64,000 nt of DNA from Roseovarius autotrophicus (GCF_018069895.1 NZ_JAGQDH010000015.1:1-64000), one strand, 5' to 3'. Shown: positions 52,264 through 62,551, counted from the first letter of the stretch. The notes: generated by a model from the letters alone, not told the origin. A program made the numbers and translations.

Positions 52264-53043
52264 TCAGATGTGCCGTTCCACCATCATCTTCTTGATTTCG
52301 GCAATGGCCTTGGCGGGGTTGAGGCCCTTGGGACAGGTCTTGGTGCAGTTCATGATCGTGTGGCAACGATAGAGCTTGAACGGGTCTTCCAGATCATCGA
52401 GCCGCTCGCCGGTAGCCTCGTCGCGCGAGTCGATGATCCAGCGATAGGCATGCAGGAGCGCGGCCGGGCCCAGATACTTGTCGCCGTTCCACCAATAGGA
52501 CGGACAGGAGGTCGAACAGGACGCGCACATGACGCATTCATAGAGACCGTCGAGTTTCTCGCGATCTTCGATCGACTGTTTCCACTCCTTCGCCGGACGG
52601 TTGGTCTTGGTTTCCAGCCACGGCATGATCGAAGCATGCTGCGCGTAGAAATGCGTGAGGTCGGGGATCAGGTCCTTGACCACCGGCATGTGCGGCAGCG
52701 GATAGATCTTCACGTCGCCCTTGATCTCGTCCATGCCATAGATGCAGGCAAGCGTGTTGATCCCGTCAATGTTCATTGCGCAGGATCCACAGATCCCCTC
52801 GCGGCAGGAGCGGCGGAAGGTCAGCGTGGGGTCGATCATGTTCTTGATGTAGATGAGGGCATCCAGAACCATCGGTCCGCAATCGTCGAGATCCACAAAA
52901 TAGGTGTCGACACGGGGATTGTGCCCGTCATCTGGGTTCCAGCGGTAGATCTGAAACTTGCGCATCGTGCCACCGGTCTCTGGCCGCGGCCAGGTCTTGC
53001 CCGTGACCATGCGCGAATTTTTGGGCAGGGTGAATTGAACCAT
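52264..53043 (-). CDS. sdhB: Succinate dehydrogenase iron-sulfur subunit
   Basis: 259 aa. The [2Fe-2S] ligands are Cys80, Cys85, Cys88 and Cys100 ([11 protein letters not shown]). The [4Fe-4S] and [3Fe-4S] ligands lie in [12 protein letters not shown] (170-180) and [14 protein letters not shown] (227-237). It passes electrons from SdhA FAD to ubiquinone in the membrane. It is separated from sdhA by two small exported-protein genes. Confidence 0.97.
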   Translation of the reverse strand: MVQFTLPKNSRMVTGKTWPRPETGGTMRKFQIYRWNPDDGHNPRVDTYFVDLDDCGPMVLDALIYIKNMIDPTLTFRRSCREGICGSCAMNIDGINTLACIYGMDEIKGDVKIYPLPHMPVVKDLIPDLTHFYAQHASIMPWLETKTNRPAKEWKQSIEDREKLDGLYECVMCASCSTSCPSYWWNGDKYLGPAALLHAYRWIIDSRDEATGERLDDLEDPFKLYRCHTIMNCTKTCPKGLNPAKAIAEIKKMMVERHI

Positions 53044-53095
53044 AGTGATAGCTCCCTTGTCTCAGCTTGGGCCGGGCCTTGTCCGTGTCATCGGC

Positions 53096-53512
53096 TCAGC
53101 GTCTCTTGATGCAATAGGCGGCCCCCCCGAGCAGAATCGGAGCCCCCGGAGGACATTTCCGGTATTCGGCCCGCTCGGCCGGAGATTGTGCCTGCGTTGC
53201 GAACCGGGGGGTCTGCGCACGACCGAGACGTTCATCGGCACAGGCATTCACACGATCAGCCTGTTCGGGAGACAGGTTCGGCCCCGGCACAATCCATGTC
53301 ACGGTCTGGCCACCCGGCGGGAGTTCTGGCCAGACCGCCCCGAACCGAGCGGCCCCGTGTAAACCCATGTCATAGCGGCAATCGAGAATCGCCCCTCGCT
53401 GTTCCAGAACCGGAATATACCGGCCTGGATCTGCCAGAGACATTGTTGCGGTTCCGATCGTAATTCCAGCGGCAATCACACCGAGCTTGTGAAATGAGGT
53501 AAAATCAAACAT
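53096..53512 (-). CDS. Small exported protein of unknown function in the sdh cluster
   Basis: 138 aa from ATG 53512 with GGGAG upstream. Residues 1-31 look like a signal peptide (FHKLGVIAAGITIGTATMSLA). The mature part has four cysteines (CRYDMG, NACADE, KCPPG, YCIKRR), which could form two disulfides in the periplasm. No family is recognised. It lies between the lipoprotein gene and sdhB on the same strand. Confidence 0.65.
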   Translation of the reverse strand: MFDFTSFHKLGVIAAGITIGTATMSLADPGRYIPVLEQRGAILDCRYDMGLHGAARFGAVWPELPPGGQTVTWIVPGPNLSPEQADRVNACADERLGRAQTPRFATQAQSPAERAEYRKCPPGAPILLGGAAYCIKRR

Positions 53513-53613
53513 CAGCTTTCTCCCTTGAAATCCGCGCCACAGCTGTCTCGCGCCTTGCGAGGTCATACCCCGATTCCCGCTCTGGGTGAACCATGCCAAG
53601 GAGCATTCTCCTT

Positions 53614-53934
53614 TCAGCCCCCCAGCAGGATCAGGCTGTTCTGGGCAATACAGCGTGTCGCCTCGGGGCGGCGGGCGATCTCGATCACCTTTTGCGTGAT
53701 CTCGGGGGAGATGCCCGAGACGCTTGCGCCCGCGATCTGCACAATCTCGCGCGCCGAGGCCGCATCTATGATGCAATCGGTGACGGGGGCGGAATTCACC
53801 CCCGGAAATCTCTGGTTGACGACGCTGTTGACGACGGATTTGGCCCGCTCGCGCGCGATGGTGTCGGCGACCTGATTGCTCGCCTCGCATGCTCCGAGAG
53901 CCACCAGCGCCGTCGCCGCGAGCAGCCCCCGCAT
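53614..53934 (-). CDS. Small lipoprotein in the sdh cluster
   Basis: 106 aa. [19 protein letters not shown] contains a good lipobox LGAC, so the mature protein probably starts at Cys16 and is lipid-anchored. The rest is helical (ADTIARERAKSVVNSVVNQR) with one Cys pair (DCIIDAAS and RCIAQNS). The start shares a base with the sdhA stop (TGATG), so it is translated together with SDH. No known function; perhaps related to SDH or envelope. Confidence 0.72.
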   Translation of the reverse strand: MRGLLAATALVALGACEASNQVADTIARERAKSVVNSVVNQRFPGVNSAPVTDCIIDAASAREIVQIAGASVSGISPEITQKVIEIARRPEATRCIAQNSLILLGG

Positions 53935-55736
53935 CAGAAGGTGCGCGCCTTGGGCGCGATCTTCTTGAGGCTGATGCCGCCCTCTTCCTCGGAGGTGAGG
54001 GGCGCCTCGATCACCGGGCGATAGCTCAGCATGACCTTCTGCCCGTCGATCCGGGCAATCGTGTGCACGCGCCAGGTCTTGTCATCTCGGTTCGGGTAAT
54101 CCTCGTGCGCATGCGCGCCCCGGCTTTCCTTGCGCGCCTCGGCACCGACGATTGTGGCAAGTGCACAGGGCATGAGGTTCGTCAGTTCCAGCGTCTCCAT
54201 CAGATCGCTGTTCCACACGAGACTGCGGTCGGTCACTTGCAGATCACCCACCTTGGCGGCGACGGTGTCCATCTTCTCGACCCCTTCCTTGAGGGTTTTG
54301 TCGGTGCGGAACACCGCTGCATCGGCCTGCATGGTCTTTTGCATTTCAAGCCGTAAATCGGCGGTCGGGATCGCGCCCTTGGCGTGGCGCAGCCCATCGA
54401 AGCGGTCGAGCGCCTTGTCGATTTCCGCCGTGTTGGTGGCGGGCACCGCGCTTTCGGGGTTGACGACCTTGCCCGCACGAATGGCGGCGGCGCGGCCGAA
54501 CACCACGAGGTCGATAAGCGAGTTTGAACCGAGACGGTTCGCGCCATGAACGCTGGCACAGGCTGCCTCCCCCACTGCCATCAGGCCGGGAACGACGGCG
54601 TTCGGGTCATCCTTGGTCGGGTTCAGAACCTCACCCCAATAGTTCGTCGGGATACCGCCCATGTTGTAATGCACAGTGGGCAGGACCGGGATCGGTTCCT
54701 TGGTGACATCGACGCCCGCAAAGATGCGCGCCGATTCCGAGATCCCCGGCAGCCGCAGCTTGAGCGCCTCGGACGGCAGGTGGCTGAGGTTCAGGTGGAT
54801 ATGATCCTTACCCGCCCCCACGCCGCGCCCTTCGCGGATTTCCATGGTCATGCAGCGGCTGACATAGTCGCGCGGCGCAAGATCCTTGTAGTTGGGCGCA
54901 TAGCGCTCCATGAACCGCTCGCCCTCGGAATTGGTCAGGTATCCGCCTTCGCCGCGCGCGCCCTCGGTGATCAGGCAGCCCGCGCCAAAAATGCCGGTCG
55001 GGTGAAACTGCACGAATTCCATATCCTGAAGCGGCAGGCCGGCGCGCGCCACCATTCCGTTGCCGTCGCCGGTGCAAGTATGCGCCGAGGTGGCCGAAAA
55101 ATAGGCGCGGCCATAGCCGCCCGTCGCCAGCACCACCATCTTGGCGTTGAAGACGTGGATCGTGCCATCGTCGAGTTTCCAGCACACAACCCCGGTGCAG
55201 GCGCCATCGGTCATCACCAGATCAATGGCGAAATACTCGATATAAAACTCAGCCTTCTGCTTGAGGCTCTGACCATAGAGCGTGTGCAGGATCGCATGGC
55301 CGGTGCGGTCGGCGGCGGCGCAGGTGCGCTGCACGGGCGGGCCATCGCCGAATTCGGTGGTATGGCCGCCAAAGGGGCGTTGATAGATCTTGCCCTCCTC
55401 GGTGCGCGAGAACGGCACGCCGTAATGTTCCAGTTCATAGACCGCCTTTGGGGCCTCACGCGCAAGATATTCCATCGCGTCGGTATCGCCGAGCCAGTCC
55501 GAGCCCTTGACCGTGTCGAACATGTGCCACTGCCAACTGTCCGGGCCCATGTTGCCGAGCGAGGCCGCAATGCCACCCTGCGCCGCCACGGTATGCGAGC
55601 GTGTTGGGAAAACCTTGGTCACACAGGCCGTGCGCAGCCCCTGTTCGGCCATTCCGAGCGTTGCGCGCAGTCCGGCCCCGCCGGCCCCGACAACCACGAC
55701 ATCATAATCATGCGTTTCGTATTGATAAGCAGCCAT
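53934..55736 (-). CDS. sdhA: Succinate dehydrogenase flavoprotein subunit
   Basis: 600 aa. The dinucleotide-binding VVVGAGGAG is near residues 14-22 and the FAD-linked His48 in [12 protein letters not shown]. The substrate site segments (HTGTGDGN-like CTGDGN, REGRGVG, and the late [15 protein letters not shown]) are intact. It oxidises succinate to fumarate on the cytoplasmic side of complex II. Confidence 0.97.
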   Translation of the reverse strand: MAAYQYETHDYDVVVVGAGGAGLRATLGMAEQGLRTACVTKVFPTRSHTVAAQGGIAASLGNMGPDSWQWHMFDTVKGSDWLGDTDAMEYLAREAPKAVYELEHYGVPFSRTEEGKIYQRPFGGHTTEFGDGPPVQRTCAAADRTGHAILHTLYGQSLKQKAEFYIEYFAIDLVMTDGACTGVVCWKLDDGTIHVFNAKMVVLATGGYGRAYFSATSAHTCTGDGNGMVARAGLPLQDMEFVQFHPTGIFGAGCLITEGARGEGGYLTNSEGERFMERYAPNYKDLAPRDYVSRCMTMEIREGRGVGAGKDHIHLNLSHLPSEALKLRLPGISESARIFAGVDVTKEPIPVLPTVHYNMGGIPTNYWGEVLNPTKDDPNAVVPGLMAVGEAACASVHGANRLGSNSLIDLVVFGRAAAIRAGKVVNPESAVPATNTAEIDKALDRFDGLRHAKGAIPTADLRLEMQKTMQADAAVFRTDKTLKEGVEKMDTVAAKVGDLQVTDRSLVWNSDLMETLELTNLMPCALATIVGAEARKESRGAHAHEDYPNRDDKTWRVHTIARIDGQKVMLSYRPVIEAPLTSEEEGGISLKKIAPKARTF

Positions 55737-55748
55737 GCTTTCAGGTCC

Positions 55749-56120
55749 TCACAGTGCGATCTTGGCAAGGGCAAACAGCCCGGTGGCGATCGTCCCGTAG
55801 CTCAGGATGGTGACGAAGATGATCAGAGCGCGGCGCGTGGTGCCGTGGCTATAATCCTCGATCATGGTCTGCGCCCCGGCGGCGAAGTGGCGCAGCCCGA
55901 AGAAGATCACGAGGGCGGTCAGGATCGCCACGACCGGATGCGCGAGACTGTCCAGAACTTCTGCCCGATCACCCCCCAATATGCGCCCGAAAGCCACCAG
56001 AAACATCGGGATGATGAGCGCGAGGCCGACGCCCGAGAGCTTCATATACCAGAAATGTTCGGTGCCCGTGCCCGAGGCGCCCTTGCCCTCGGCGCGTTTG
56101 CGTGCGGTCAGATAACGCAT
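55749..56120 (-). CDS. sdhD: Succinate dehydrogenase membrane anchor subunit SdhD
   Basis: 123 aa with three transmembrane helices. GLRHFAAGAQTMIEDYSH carries His78, a probable haem b ligand, and the Asp89-Tyr90 pair near the quinone site. It anchors SdhAB with SdhC. The gap to sdhC is 10 nt. Confidence 0.93.
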   Translation of the reverse strand: MRYLTARKRAEGKGASGTGTEHFWYMKLSGVGLALIIPMFLVAFGRILGGDRAEVLDSLAHPVVAILTALVIFFGLRHFAAGAQTMIEDYSHGTTRRALIIFVTILSYGTIATGLFALAKIAL

Positions 56121-56130
56121 GACAGCCTCC

Positions 56131-56514
56131 TCAGACCAGAAGCAGCGTGATGATGGTCAGAACGACCGAGCCGATTATGACACCCCAGCCGAGTTTCTCG
56201 GCGGTGGGAATGTCCATACCTTTGCCCGCGTCGAAATAGAAATGACGCAGCCCCGCAAGATAGTGATACCATACCGCCCAGAGCGAGAGCGTGAGCACCA
56301 GATCGCCGAACCACGAGGTCATCACCGCATCGGCAACCGCGAAATAGGCGTCCGAGGTCGAGGCGGCCAGAAGCCACCACACGATAAGCAGCGCCGCAAC
56401 GATCAGCGCGTTGCCGGTGATGCGCGTCAGGATCGAGGTGATCGAGGTAAGTTGCGGGCGATAGACCTGCAAATGCGGCGACAGAGGGCGTTCAACCTCT
56501 TTGGTCTCGGCCAT
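56131..56514 (-). CDS. sdhC: Succinate dehydrogenase cytochrome b556 subunit SdhC
   Basis: 127 aa from ATG 56514 with AAGGAGG. RPLSPHLQVYRPQLTSITSI is the family start, with the quinone-site serines, and HYLAGLRHFYFD carries His84, the expected haem ligand, and His91. Three transmembrane helices. First gene of sdhCDAB; two TGTGATCACA-type palindromes lie 140-170 bp upstream. Confidence 0.95.
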   Translation of the reverse strand: MAETKEVERPLSPHLQVYRPQLTSITSILTRITGNALIVAALLIVWWLLAASTSDAYFAVADAVMTSWFGDLVLTLSLWAVWYHYLAGLRHFYFDAGKGMDIPTAEKLGWGVIIGSVVLTIITLLLV

Positions 56515-56652
56515 GGAGAACCTCCTTCGGATGGTCGGCAGCGGCACAAGGCCACTGTAGCTGCCCACGTTTTGGAGCTTTTTGGCGCGTCTGTCACCTG
56601 TAAGGGCGCAAAAATAGCGGTTAAGCGGACAATTCGCCGCAAAAAACCGGCA

Positions 56653-56683
56653 TTTGTGATCACAAAAATAATCGCGTGATCAC
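56653..56683. promoter_or_regulatory. Two in-phase palindromic operator candidates upstream of sdhC
   Basis: TTTGTGATCACAAA (56653-56666, a perfect 14-bp palindrome) and GTGATCAC (56676-56683) have centres exactly 20 bp apart, two helical turns. They lie in the 281-bp sdhC upstream region, among A/T-rich sequence unusual for this genome. The same palindrome sits at the gntR start (29211-29220). Confidence 0.65.
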
Positions 56684-56776
56684 ATCAAGGCGTAATCCAC
56701 TCTGAGTCTACGCTGCAAAGCGGCATTGAGTCTCTCTGGACAGGCGCACAAAGGCGACTATCCGTCTGCCGCAAGT

Positions 56777-56788
56777 TTGTGATCACAA
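56777..56788. promoter_or_regulatory. Third TTGTGATCACAA palindrome, between ubiK and sdhC
   Basis: A perfect 12-bp palindrome 7 bp past the ubiK stop and about 117 bp from the centre of the middle site. It could be a distal site allowing DNA looping or belong to a longer sdh promoter region. Confidence 0.6.
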
Positions 56789-56795
56789 GCGGGAC

Positions 56796-57041
56796 TCAGC
56801 CCGCGCTCTTCTCCAGCACCTCGATCCGGGCCTTCAGCGACTCGTTCTCCTCGCGGGCCTTCTGCGCCATGGCGCGCACGGCGTCGAATTCCTCGCGGGT
56901 GACGAAATCGCGATCCGCCAGCCAGCGGTCGATGAGCGATTTCATCGCCGTCTCGGCCTCGATGCGCGCGCCCTGCGCCACGCCCATGGCGTTTGTCATG
57001 AGTTGGCTCAGATCATCGAGCACCTTGTTACGCGTCTGCAT
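56796..57041 (-). CDS. Ubiquinone biosynthesis accessory factor UbiK-like (BMFP/YqiC)
   Basis: 81 aa. An amphipathic N-terminal helix (KVLDDLSQLMTNAMGVAQGA) and a C-terminal coiled coil (AMAQKAREENESLKARIEVL) match the YqiC/UbiK family, which aids aerobic ubiquinone synthesis by holding lipid intermediates for the Ubi complex. Its position next to quinone-reducing SDH is consistent. The family is short and variable, so the name is moderately secure. Confidence 0.8.
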   Translation of the reverse strand: MQTRNKVLDDLSQLMTNAMGVAQGARIEAETAMKSLIDRWLADRDFVTREEFDAVRAMAQKAREENESLKARIEVLEKSAG

Positions 57042-57140
57042 GGCGCTTACCTCCGGCGTTACAGTCGGTCCCTTATATGGGCGGGCGCGCCACGATCACA
57101 AGGTTGACTTTCCCCACCCCCGAGAGGCATTCAGATACAT

Positions 57141-58034
57141 ATGCAGGCCGCCATCCCCTTTCCCGACATATCGCCCGAGATATTCTCGATCCCGCTCTTC
57201 GGCATGGAATTCGCCCTGCGCTGGTATGCGCTGGCCTATATCGTCGGCATCGTCATCGGCTGGCGGCTGGTGGTGGCCACGGTGAAGCGGCCCGCGCTCT
57301 GGCCCGGCGGCACCGCGCCGATGAAACCCTCGGATGTAGAGGACCTGCTGACCTGGGTGATTCTCGGCGTGATTCTCGGCGGGCGGCTGGGCTATGTGCT
57401 TTTCTATCAGCCGGGTTATTACCTCTCGAACCCCGGCCAGATACTTCAGGTCTGGGAAGGCGGAATGGCCTTTCACGGAGGGCTTCTGGGGGTGGTGCTG
57501 GCGGTGATCCTGTTTTCGCGCGCGCGCGGTATCAACTGGGTCTCGGTCGCCGATGCGCTCTGCATGGTGACCCCGGTCGGCCTTTTGCTGGGGCGGGCCG
57601 CCAATTTCATCAATGCCGAATTGTGGGGGCGGCCCACCGACCTTCCTTGGGGGGTAATCTTTCCGGGCCGCGCGGCGCAGGATTGCGCGGGGGTGGTGGC
57701 CGGGCTTTGCGCACGCCACCCATCGCAACTTTACGAGGCGGCGCTAGAGGGGATGATTCTCGGCGCAGTGCTGCTCTGGCTTGGCTGGCGTCGCGGCGCG
57801 TTACAACTGCCCGGCACGCTCACGGGTCTGTTCTTTGCCGGATATGGCATCGCACGGTTCCTGGTCGAGTTCGTGCGGCAGCCCGATGCGCAATTCGTCT
57901 CTCCCGGCAACCCGCTGGGCCTTGCCTGGCATGTGGGCGGCTATGGGCTGACCATGGGACAACTCCTGTCGCTGCCGATGATCGCCTTCGGGTTGGGCAT
58001 GGTGCTCTGGGTGCGGCGGGTGCGGCCTGCATGA
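57141..58034 (+). CDS. lgt: Prolipoprotein diacylglyceryl transferase
   Basis: 297 aa, about seven transmembrane helices. [14 protein letters not shown] holds the essential His; [21 protein letters not shown] and RHPSQLYEA are further signatures (abridged). It transfers diacylglycerol to the lipobox Cys of prolipoproteins, such as the sdh-cluster lipoprotein here. The stop overlaps the next start (ATGA). Confidence 0.96.
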   Translation: MQAAIPFPDISPEIFSIPLFGMEFALRWYALAYIVGIVIGWRLVVATVKRPALWPGGTAPMKPSDVEDLLTWVILGVILGGRLGYVLFYQPGYYLSNPGQILQVWEGGMAFHGGLLGVVLAVILFSRARGINWVSVADALCMVTPVGLLLGRAANFINAELWGRPTDLPWGVIFPGRAAQDCAGVVAGLCARHPSQLYEAALEGMILGAVLLWLGWRRGALQLPGTLTGLFFAGYGIARFLVEFVRQPDAQFVSPGNPLGLAWHVGGYGLTMGQLLSLPMIAFGLGMVLWVRRVRPA

Positions 58035-59095
58035 CAGTGCTCGCAAAGGCCCTTGCCGCACACATCCGCGCCACCGGCCCGATGAGCCTTGCCGACTACA
58101 TGGCCACCTGCCTGATGGATCCGCGCCACGGCTATTACGCCACGCGCGACCCGTTCGGGGCGGCGGGTGATTTTATTACCGCACCGGAAATCAGCCAGAT
58201 GTTCGGAGAGTTGCTGGGGCTTTGCCTTGCACAAGCCTGGCTCGATCAGGGCGCACCCGCGCCTTTTACCCTGGCCGAACTCGGCCCCGGTCGCGGCACG
58301 CTCATGGCGGATCTTTTGCGCGCCACCCGCGCCGTTCCCGGCTTTCACGCCGCGCTGCGCCTTTATCTGGTCGAGACCTCGCCCGCCCTGCGCAAGGTGC
58401 AGGCAGCGACCCTTGGACGCGGCGACGTGACATGGTGCGACCGGGTGGAGGATCTGCCCGAGGCGCCGATTTTCCTTATCGCCAACGAGTTTTTCGACGC
58501 GCTGCCGATTCGCCAGTTTCAGCGGGATCAAAGCGGCTGGCGCGAGCGGGTGGTGGGGTTGGCGGGCGCGCGCCTGACGCTCGGCCTTGGACCCGAGACC
58601 GCCCTGCCCGATCTTGCGCACCGGCTGGAGGACACGCGGGCGGGCGACATCGTAGAGACCTGCGCGCCGGGGACGGCCATCGCGGGGCAGATAGGCGCGC
58701 GGATCGCCACCCATGGCGGCACGGCGCTGATCATCGACTACGGCGACTGGCGCTCGCTCGGCGACACGTTTCAGGCCGTGGCGGCCCATGCGCCCACCGA
58801 TCCTTTCACCACCCCCGGCGCGGCAGATCTTACTGCGCATGTGGATTTCGAGGCGCTCGCCCGCGCCGCCAGCCCCGCCGCCCATACCCGGCTCACGCCG
58901 CAGGGCGTGTTTCTGGAACGTATCGGGCTAGGCACCCGCACCGAGGCACTGGCCCGCGGCCTTTCCGGGGCGGCGCTCGACAGCCACCTTGCCGCATATC
59001 GGCGCTTGACCGCAGGAGAGGAAATGGGGACGCTCTTCAAGGTGCTAGGCCTCTACCGCGCCGGCACGCCAACGCCACCCGGACTGGAGACATGA
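58031..59095 (+). CDS. SAM-dependent methyltransferase, MidA/NDUFAF7 family
   Basis: 354 aa. N-terminal [20 protein letters not shown] and [20 protein letters not shown] are hallmarks, followed by the SAM-binding [14 protein letters not shown] and [14 protein letters not shown]. The mitochondrial homologue NDUFAF7 dimethylates an Arg of complex I NDUFS2; a like role on NuoD is inferred. ATG 58031 overlaps the lgt TGA. The lgt-midA-pgeF order is common in the group. Confidence 0.9.
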   Translation: MTVLAKALAAHIRATGPMSLADYMATCLMDPRHGYYATRDPFGAAGDFITAPEISQMFGELLGLCLAQAWLDQGAPAPFTLAELGPGRGTLMADLLRATRAVPGFHAALRLYLVETSPALRKVQAATLGRGDVTWCDRVEDLPEAPIFLIANEFFDALPIRQFQRDQSGWRERVVGLAGARLTLGLGPETALPDLAHRLEDTRAGDIVETCAPGTAIAGQIGARIATHGGTALIIDYGDWRSLGDTFQAVAAHAPTDPFTTPGAADLTAHVDFEALARAASPAAHTRLTPQGVFLERIGLGTRTEALARGLSGAALDSHLAAYRRLTAGEEMGTLFKVLGLYRAGTPTPPGLET

Positions 59096-59847
59096 CACTC
59101 GAAATCATCACCGCCGACGCGCTTGGCCCCTTTCGGCACGGGTTCTTCACCCGGCGCGGCGGGGCCTCTTCGGGCATCTTCGCGGGGCTGAATTGCGGCG
59201 CAGGCTCCTCGGATCAGGCCGAGATCGTGACCATCAACCGTGCCCGCGTGGCCGATGCGTTGCAAGTCGCGCCCAATCACCTTGTCACGGTGCATCAGGT
59301 CCATTCGGCGGATGTCGTGCCGGTCACCGGTCCGCTCACCGAACGCCCGAACGCCGATGGCATGGTGACGGCAACACCGGGGGTGGCACTTGCCGTGCTG
59401 ACCGCCGATTGCCAGCCGGTGCTTCTTGCCGACGCGCAGGCGGGTGTGATCGGTGCGGCCCATGCGGGCTGGCGCGGGGCACGTGACGGAGTGCTGGAAG
59501 CGACGATCGAAGCGATGGTGAGGCTGGGGGCCACGCGCGATCGCATCACCGCCGTGATCGGGCCGACGATCAGCCAGATGGCCTATGAGGTCGGACCCGA
59601 GCTGCTCGATGATTTCCTCGCCGACGATCCCGAAAGCAGCCGATTTTTCGCCAACGGCACCGGCGACCGTTATCAGTTCGACCTGCCAGGCTATGGCCTC
59701 TGGCGATTGCGTCGCGCGGGCGTGGGCCATGCGGAATGGACGCGCCATTGCACCTATGCCGACCCCGACCGCTTTTATTCCTACCGCCGCAGCACCCATG
59801 CGGGCGAGGCCGATTACGGGCGGCTCATCTCGGCGATCCGGCTGTAA
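59092..59847 (+). CDS. pgeF: Peptidoglycan editing factor PgeF/YfiH (polyphenol oxidase-like)
   Basis: 251 aa. Zinc-site residues His71 (VHQVHSADV), Cys107 (LTADCQPVLL) and His124 (GAAHAGWRG) are present. The YfiH family, once called laccase, edits peptidoglycan precursors in E. coli and has purine nucleoside activities in other members. It overlaps the midA-like stop (ATGA). Its last 23 bases are opposite the end of the convergent glycosyltransferase gene. Confidence 0.9.
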   Translation: MTLEIITADALGPFRHGFFTRRGGASSGIFAGLNCGAGSSDQAEIVTINRARVADALQVAPNHLVTVHQVHSADVVPVTGPLTERPNADGMVTATPGVALAVLTADCQPVLLADAQAGVIGAAHAGWRGARDGVLEATIEAMVRLGATRDRITAVIGPTISQMAYEVGPELLDDFLADDPESSRFFANGTGDRYQFDLPGYGLWRLRRAGVGHAEWTRHCTYADPDRFYSYRRSTHAGEADYGRLISAIRL

Positions 59848-60658
59848 GCCACTGGCCTTCGCCTGTCGCGCAATCATCGCGCAGAAACTCGTAGAATGAC
59901 CGCGCCCGCCCCTCGCGCATATAGGCGCTGTTGAGCCGGGACTTGGCCTGAAAGGCCGCGCACACCGCGCGCCTGTGTTCTGTCCGCACCCCGGTGCGCC
60001 CCATCTCGATCTCACGCTGGATCCGCGCATAGGCCCCCTGCACGCGCAGGGCAAAGCCGCGATCCGCCGTGGCGCTGCGGGGATGGAGGTGGAGGTTGTA
60101 ATGGGTCGCTGCCAAAGGCGCATGCCCCCCCGCCGCCGAGAGCGCCTCGGCGGCATGGAGCACATCCTGTGACGGCACGCTGCGGAATGGCCCGGCAAGC
60201 GCGCGCGCCATCACCGGATGAAAGCTTGCCCCCGTGCCTAGGTCGGCTATCTCCAGCCACTCGCGTTCCCGCCCCGGCAGATGCATGAGCGCGCGACCGC
60301 CGTGAAGAACCCGCGTGCACCCGAAAGCCACGCCATGCACCTGCGCCAAAGGCACGAGCGCCGCCAGATAGCCCGCCTCCCAGGTGTCGTCGGCATCGAG
60401 AAAGGCCACAAGACGCCCGCGCGCCCGCGCCAAAGCCCGGTTGCGCGCGGCCCCTGCTCCGCTTGCCACATGATGCGCAGCGCAGCGCACGAGCCGCAGG
60501 CCATAATCGGGCAGACCATCATACCCGTCGCCATCGTCGGGGGCGAGCACCACCTCCACCTCGTCGGGCGGCAGGCCCGCAGCAGCGACCGAGGCCAGTG
60601 CCACAGGCAGGCTATCGCGCGCCCGATAGGTCGGGATGATGACCGAGACGCGGGGCAC
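59825..60658 (-). CDS. Family 2 glycosyltransferase
   Basis: 277 aa. PRVSVIIPTYRARDSLPVAL and the DXD-like LVAFLDADDTW define a GT-A fold of GT2. NRALARARGRLVAFL is typical of this group. No transmembrane segment is evident and no polysaccharide genes lie nearby, so the acceptor is unknown. The region after about residue 190 is not conserved with any family I know. Confidence 0.85.
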   Translation of the reverse strand: MPRVSVIIPTYRARDSLPVALASVAAAGLPPDEVEVVLAPDDGDGYDGLPDYGLRLVRCAAHHVASGAGAARNRALARARGRLVAFLDADDTWEAGYLAALVPLAQVHGVAFGCTRVLHGGRALMHLPGREREWLEIADLGTGASFHPVMARALAGPFRSVPSQDVLHAAEALSAAGGHAPLAATHYNLHLHPRSATADRGFALRVQGAYARIQREIEMGRTGVRTEHRRAVCAAFQAKSRLNSAYMREGRARSFYEFLRDDCATGEGQWLTAGSPR

Positions 60659-60672
60659 CTCCCTGCCCCCGC

Positions 60673-62061
60673 TCAGGCGTGAATGGCCCCGTCGCCGCAG
60701 GCCAGCGCCGCCTCGCGCACGGCCTCGGAGAAGGTCGGGTGCGCGTGGCAGGTGAGGGCCAGATCCTCGGCCGAAGCGCCGAACTCCATGGCCACGCAGA
60801 CCTCGTGGATGAGATCCCCAGCCGCCGGGCCGATGATATGTGCGCCGAGAATGCGGTCGGTCTCCTTGTCGGCGAGGATCTTGACGAAGCCCTCGCCGGC
60901 AAAGACCGCCTTGGCGCGCCCGTTGCCCATGAAGGAGAACTTGCCGACCTTGTAGGCGCGGCCTTGTTCTTTCAGGCTTTCTTCGGTCGCCCCCACGTTG
61001 GCGACCTCGGGATGCGTGTAGATGACACCGGGGATAACGCCGTAATTCACATGGCCATGCTTGCCCGCCAGCACCTCGGCCACAGCCATGCCCTCATCCT
61101 CGGCCTTGTGGGCCAGCATCGGGCCTTCGATGGCGTCGCCAATGGCATAGATGCCCTTGACCGAGGTCTGCCAATGGTCGTCCGTGGCGATCTGGCCGCG
61201 CTTGGTCATCTCGACACCAAGATCGGCCAGACCCAGCCCGTCAGTATAGGGTTTGCGGCCCGTGGCGACCAGAACCACATCGGCGTCAAGCTGATGGTCG
61301 CTGTCGTCCTTGCGCAGTTTGTAATTGACCTTGGCCTTGGTCTTGAGCGTCTCGACGGATTGGACTGCGGCCCCCATGATGAAATCAAGGCCTTGTTTTT
61401 TAAGAATCCTCTGGAAGTTCTTCTGCACCTCACCATCCATGCCCGGCGTGATCGCGTCGAGGAATTCCACCACGGTGACCTGCGTCCCGAGGCGTGCATA
61501 GACCGAACCAAGCTCCAGCCCGATCACGCCGCCGCCGATCACCACCATGGTCTTGGGGATCTTCGGCAATTCGAGCGCGCCGGTAGAGGTGACGACCACC
61601 TTTTCATCCACCTCGACGCCGGGCAGCTTTGAGGGTTCGGAGCCGGACGCAATGACGATATGTTTCGCCTCATGGGTCTCGTCACCGACCTTGACCTTGC
61701 CCGCGCCGGGTATCGACGCCCATCCCTTGATCCAGTCCACCTTGTTCTTCTTGAACAGGAATTCGATGCCCTTGGTGTTCTGGCCGATGACGTCATCCTT
61801 GTAGGCGAGCATCTGTTTCCAGTCCACCGAGGGAGCCTTGCCCTTGAGGCCCATCTTCTCGAAATTGTGCTCGGCTTCGTGGAGTTGGTGGCTCGCATGG
61901 AGGAGCGCCTTGGAGGGGATGCAGCCGACATTGAGGCAGGTGCCGCCCAGCGTCTCGCGTCCCTCGACCACAGCCGTTTTCAAGCCCAGCTGAGCGCAGC
62001 GGATCGCGCAGACATAGCCGCCGGGTCCAGCGCCGATGATGATCACGTCATAAGAGGCCAT
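60673..62061 (-). CDS. lpd: Dihydrolipoyl dehydrogenase (E3)
   Basis: 462 aa. FAD-binding [20 protein letters not shown], the redox disulfide Cys42-Cys47 ([16 protein letters not shown]), an NAD-binding [13 protein letters not shown] and the catalytic pair His441-Glu446 (HAHPTFSE) are present. It reoxidises lipoamide of the 2-oxoglutarate dehydrogenase complex, whose E2 gene lies just upstream, and may also serve other complexes. Confidence 0.97.
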   Translation of the reverse strand: MASYDVIIIGAGPGGYVCAIRCAQLGLKTAVVEGRETLGGTCLNVGCIPSKALLHASHQLHEAEHNFEKMGLKGKAPSVDWKQMLAYKDDVIGQNTKGIEFLFKKNKVDWIKGWASIPGAGKVKVGDETHEAKHIVIASGSEPSKLPGVEVDEKVVVTSTGALELPKIPKTMVVIGGGVIGLELGSVYARLGTQVTVVEFLDAITPGMDGEVQKNFQRILKKQGLDFIMGAAVQSVETLKTKAKVNYKLRKDDSDHQLDADVVLVATGRKPYTDGLGLADLGVEMTKRGQIATDDHWQTSVKGIYAIGDAIEGPMLAHKAEDEGMAVAEVLAGKHGHVNYGVIPGVIYTHPEVANVGATEESLKEQGRAYKVGKFSFMGNGRAKAVFAGEGFVKILADKETDRILGAHIIGPAAGDLIHEVCVAMEFGASAEDLALTCHAHPTFSEAVREAALACGDGAIHA

Positions 62062-62131
62062 GGGTTAGAATCCTTTCGTTTAAGCGGGGCTTGGGGGCGC
62101 TGCCCCCGTCGCGCTGCGCGCGACTCCCCCG

Positions 62132-62153
62132 GAGTATTTGTGGAACGATGAAG
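62132..62153 (+). repeat. Dispersed intergenic motif, copy 4
   Basis: Plus strand: GAGTATTT, GTG, GAAC, GA, TGAAG. It lies directly after the MAPEG gene stop, on the strand opposite to it, and follows a GC-rich run of small inverted repeats (CTGCCCCC, GCGCGCTGCGCGC, CCCCCGG at 62098-62131) that probably belongs to the same element. Confidence 0.65.
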
Positions 62154-62155
62154 CA

Positions 62156-62551
62156 TCAGACGAGCGCCGCCAAGAGCATGAGGAGCGTGGCGAGAAAGCC
62201 CACCGCCCAGATCAGCGAGCGCCAGGGGCGCAGGCCGAAATAATAGGCCGGGATGTAGAGGACGCGCGCGGCAAGATAGGTGACGGCGCAGGCGGCGGTG
62301 AGGGGAGAGGTGATCTTGGTGAAGGTGACCACGATCACGGCGATGGTGAAGAGGATCAGACCCTCGAAATGGTTCGAGAGCGCGCGGCCAAGGCGGGCGG
62401 TTTTCGGCGAGAGTTGGCGGGAAGGCTCGCGGTCGCGCGCCGACATGGTGTAGCCGGGGCCAAGCTCGAGATTGGCCGGGATGGCGTAGAGCAGGAACTG
62501 CACGGCTTGCAGGAGGGCGGCGAGGGTGAGGGCGGTGAGTTCGGGGGTCAT
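62156..62551 (-). CDS. MAPEG family membrane protein
   Basis: 131 aa with four transmembrane helices. ARLGRALSNHFEGLILFT and AARVLYIPAYYFGLRPWRSL are the MAPEG signatures. Eicosanoid and glutathione metabolism is the family theme in eukaryotes; bacterial members are poorly known. ATG 62551 was chosen; a longer frame upstream is less likely. It lies between odhB and lpd without obvious relation to either. Confidence 0.85.
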   Translation of the reverse strand: MTPELTALTLAALLQAVQFLLYAIPANLELGPGYTMSARDREPSRQLSPKTARLGRALSNHFEGLILFTIAVIVVTFTKITSPLTAACAVTYLAARVLYIPAYYFGLRPWRSLIWAVGFLATLLMLLAALV

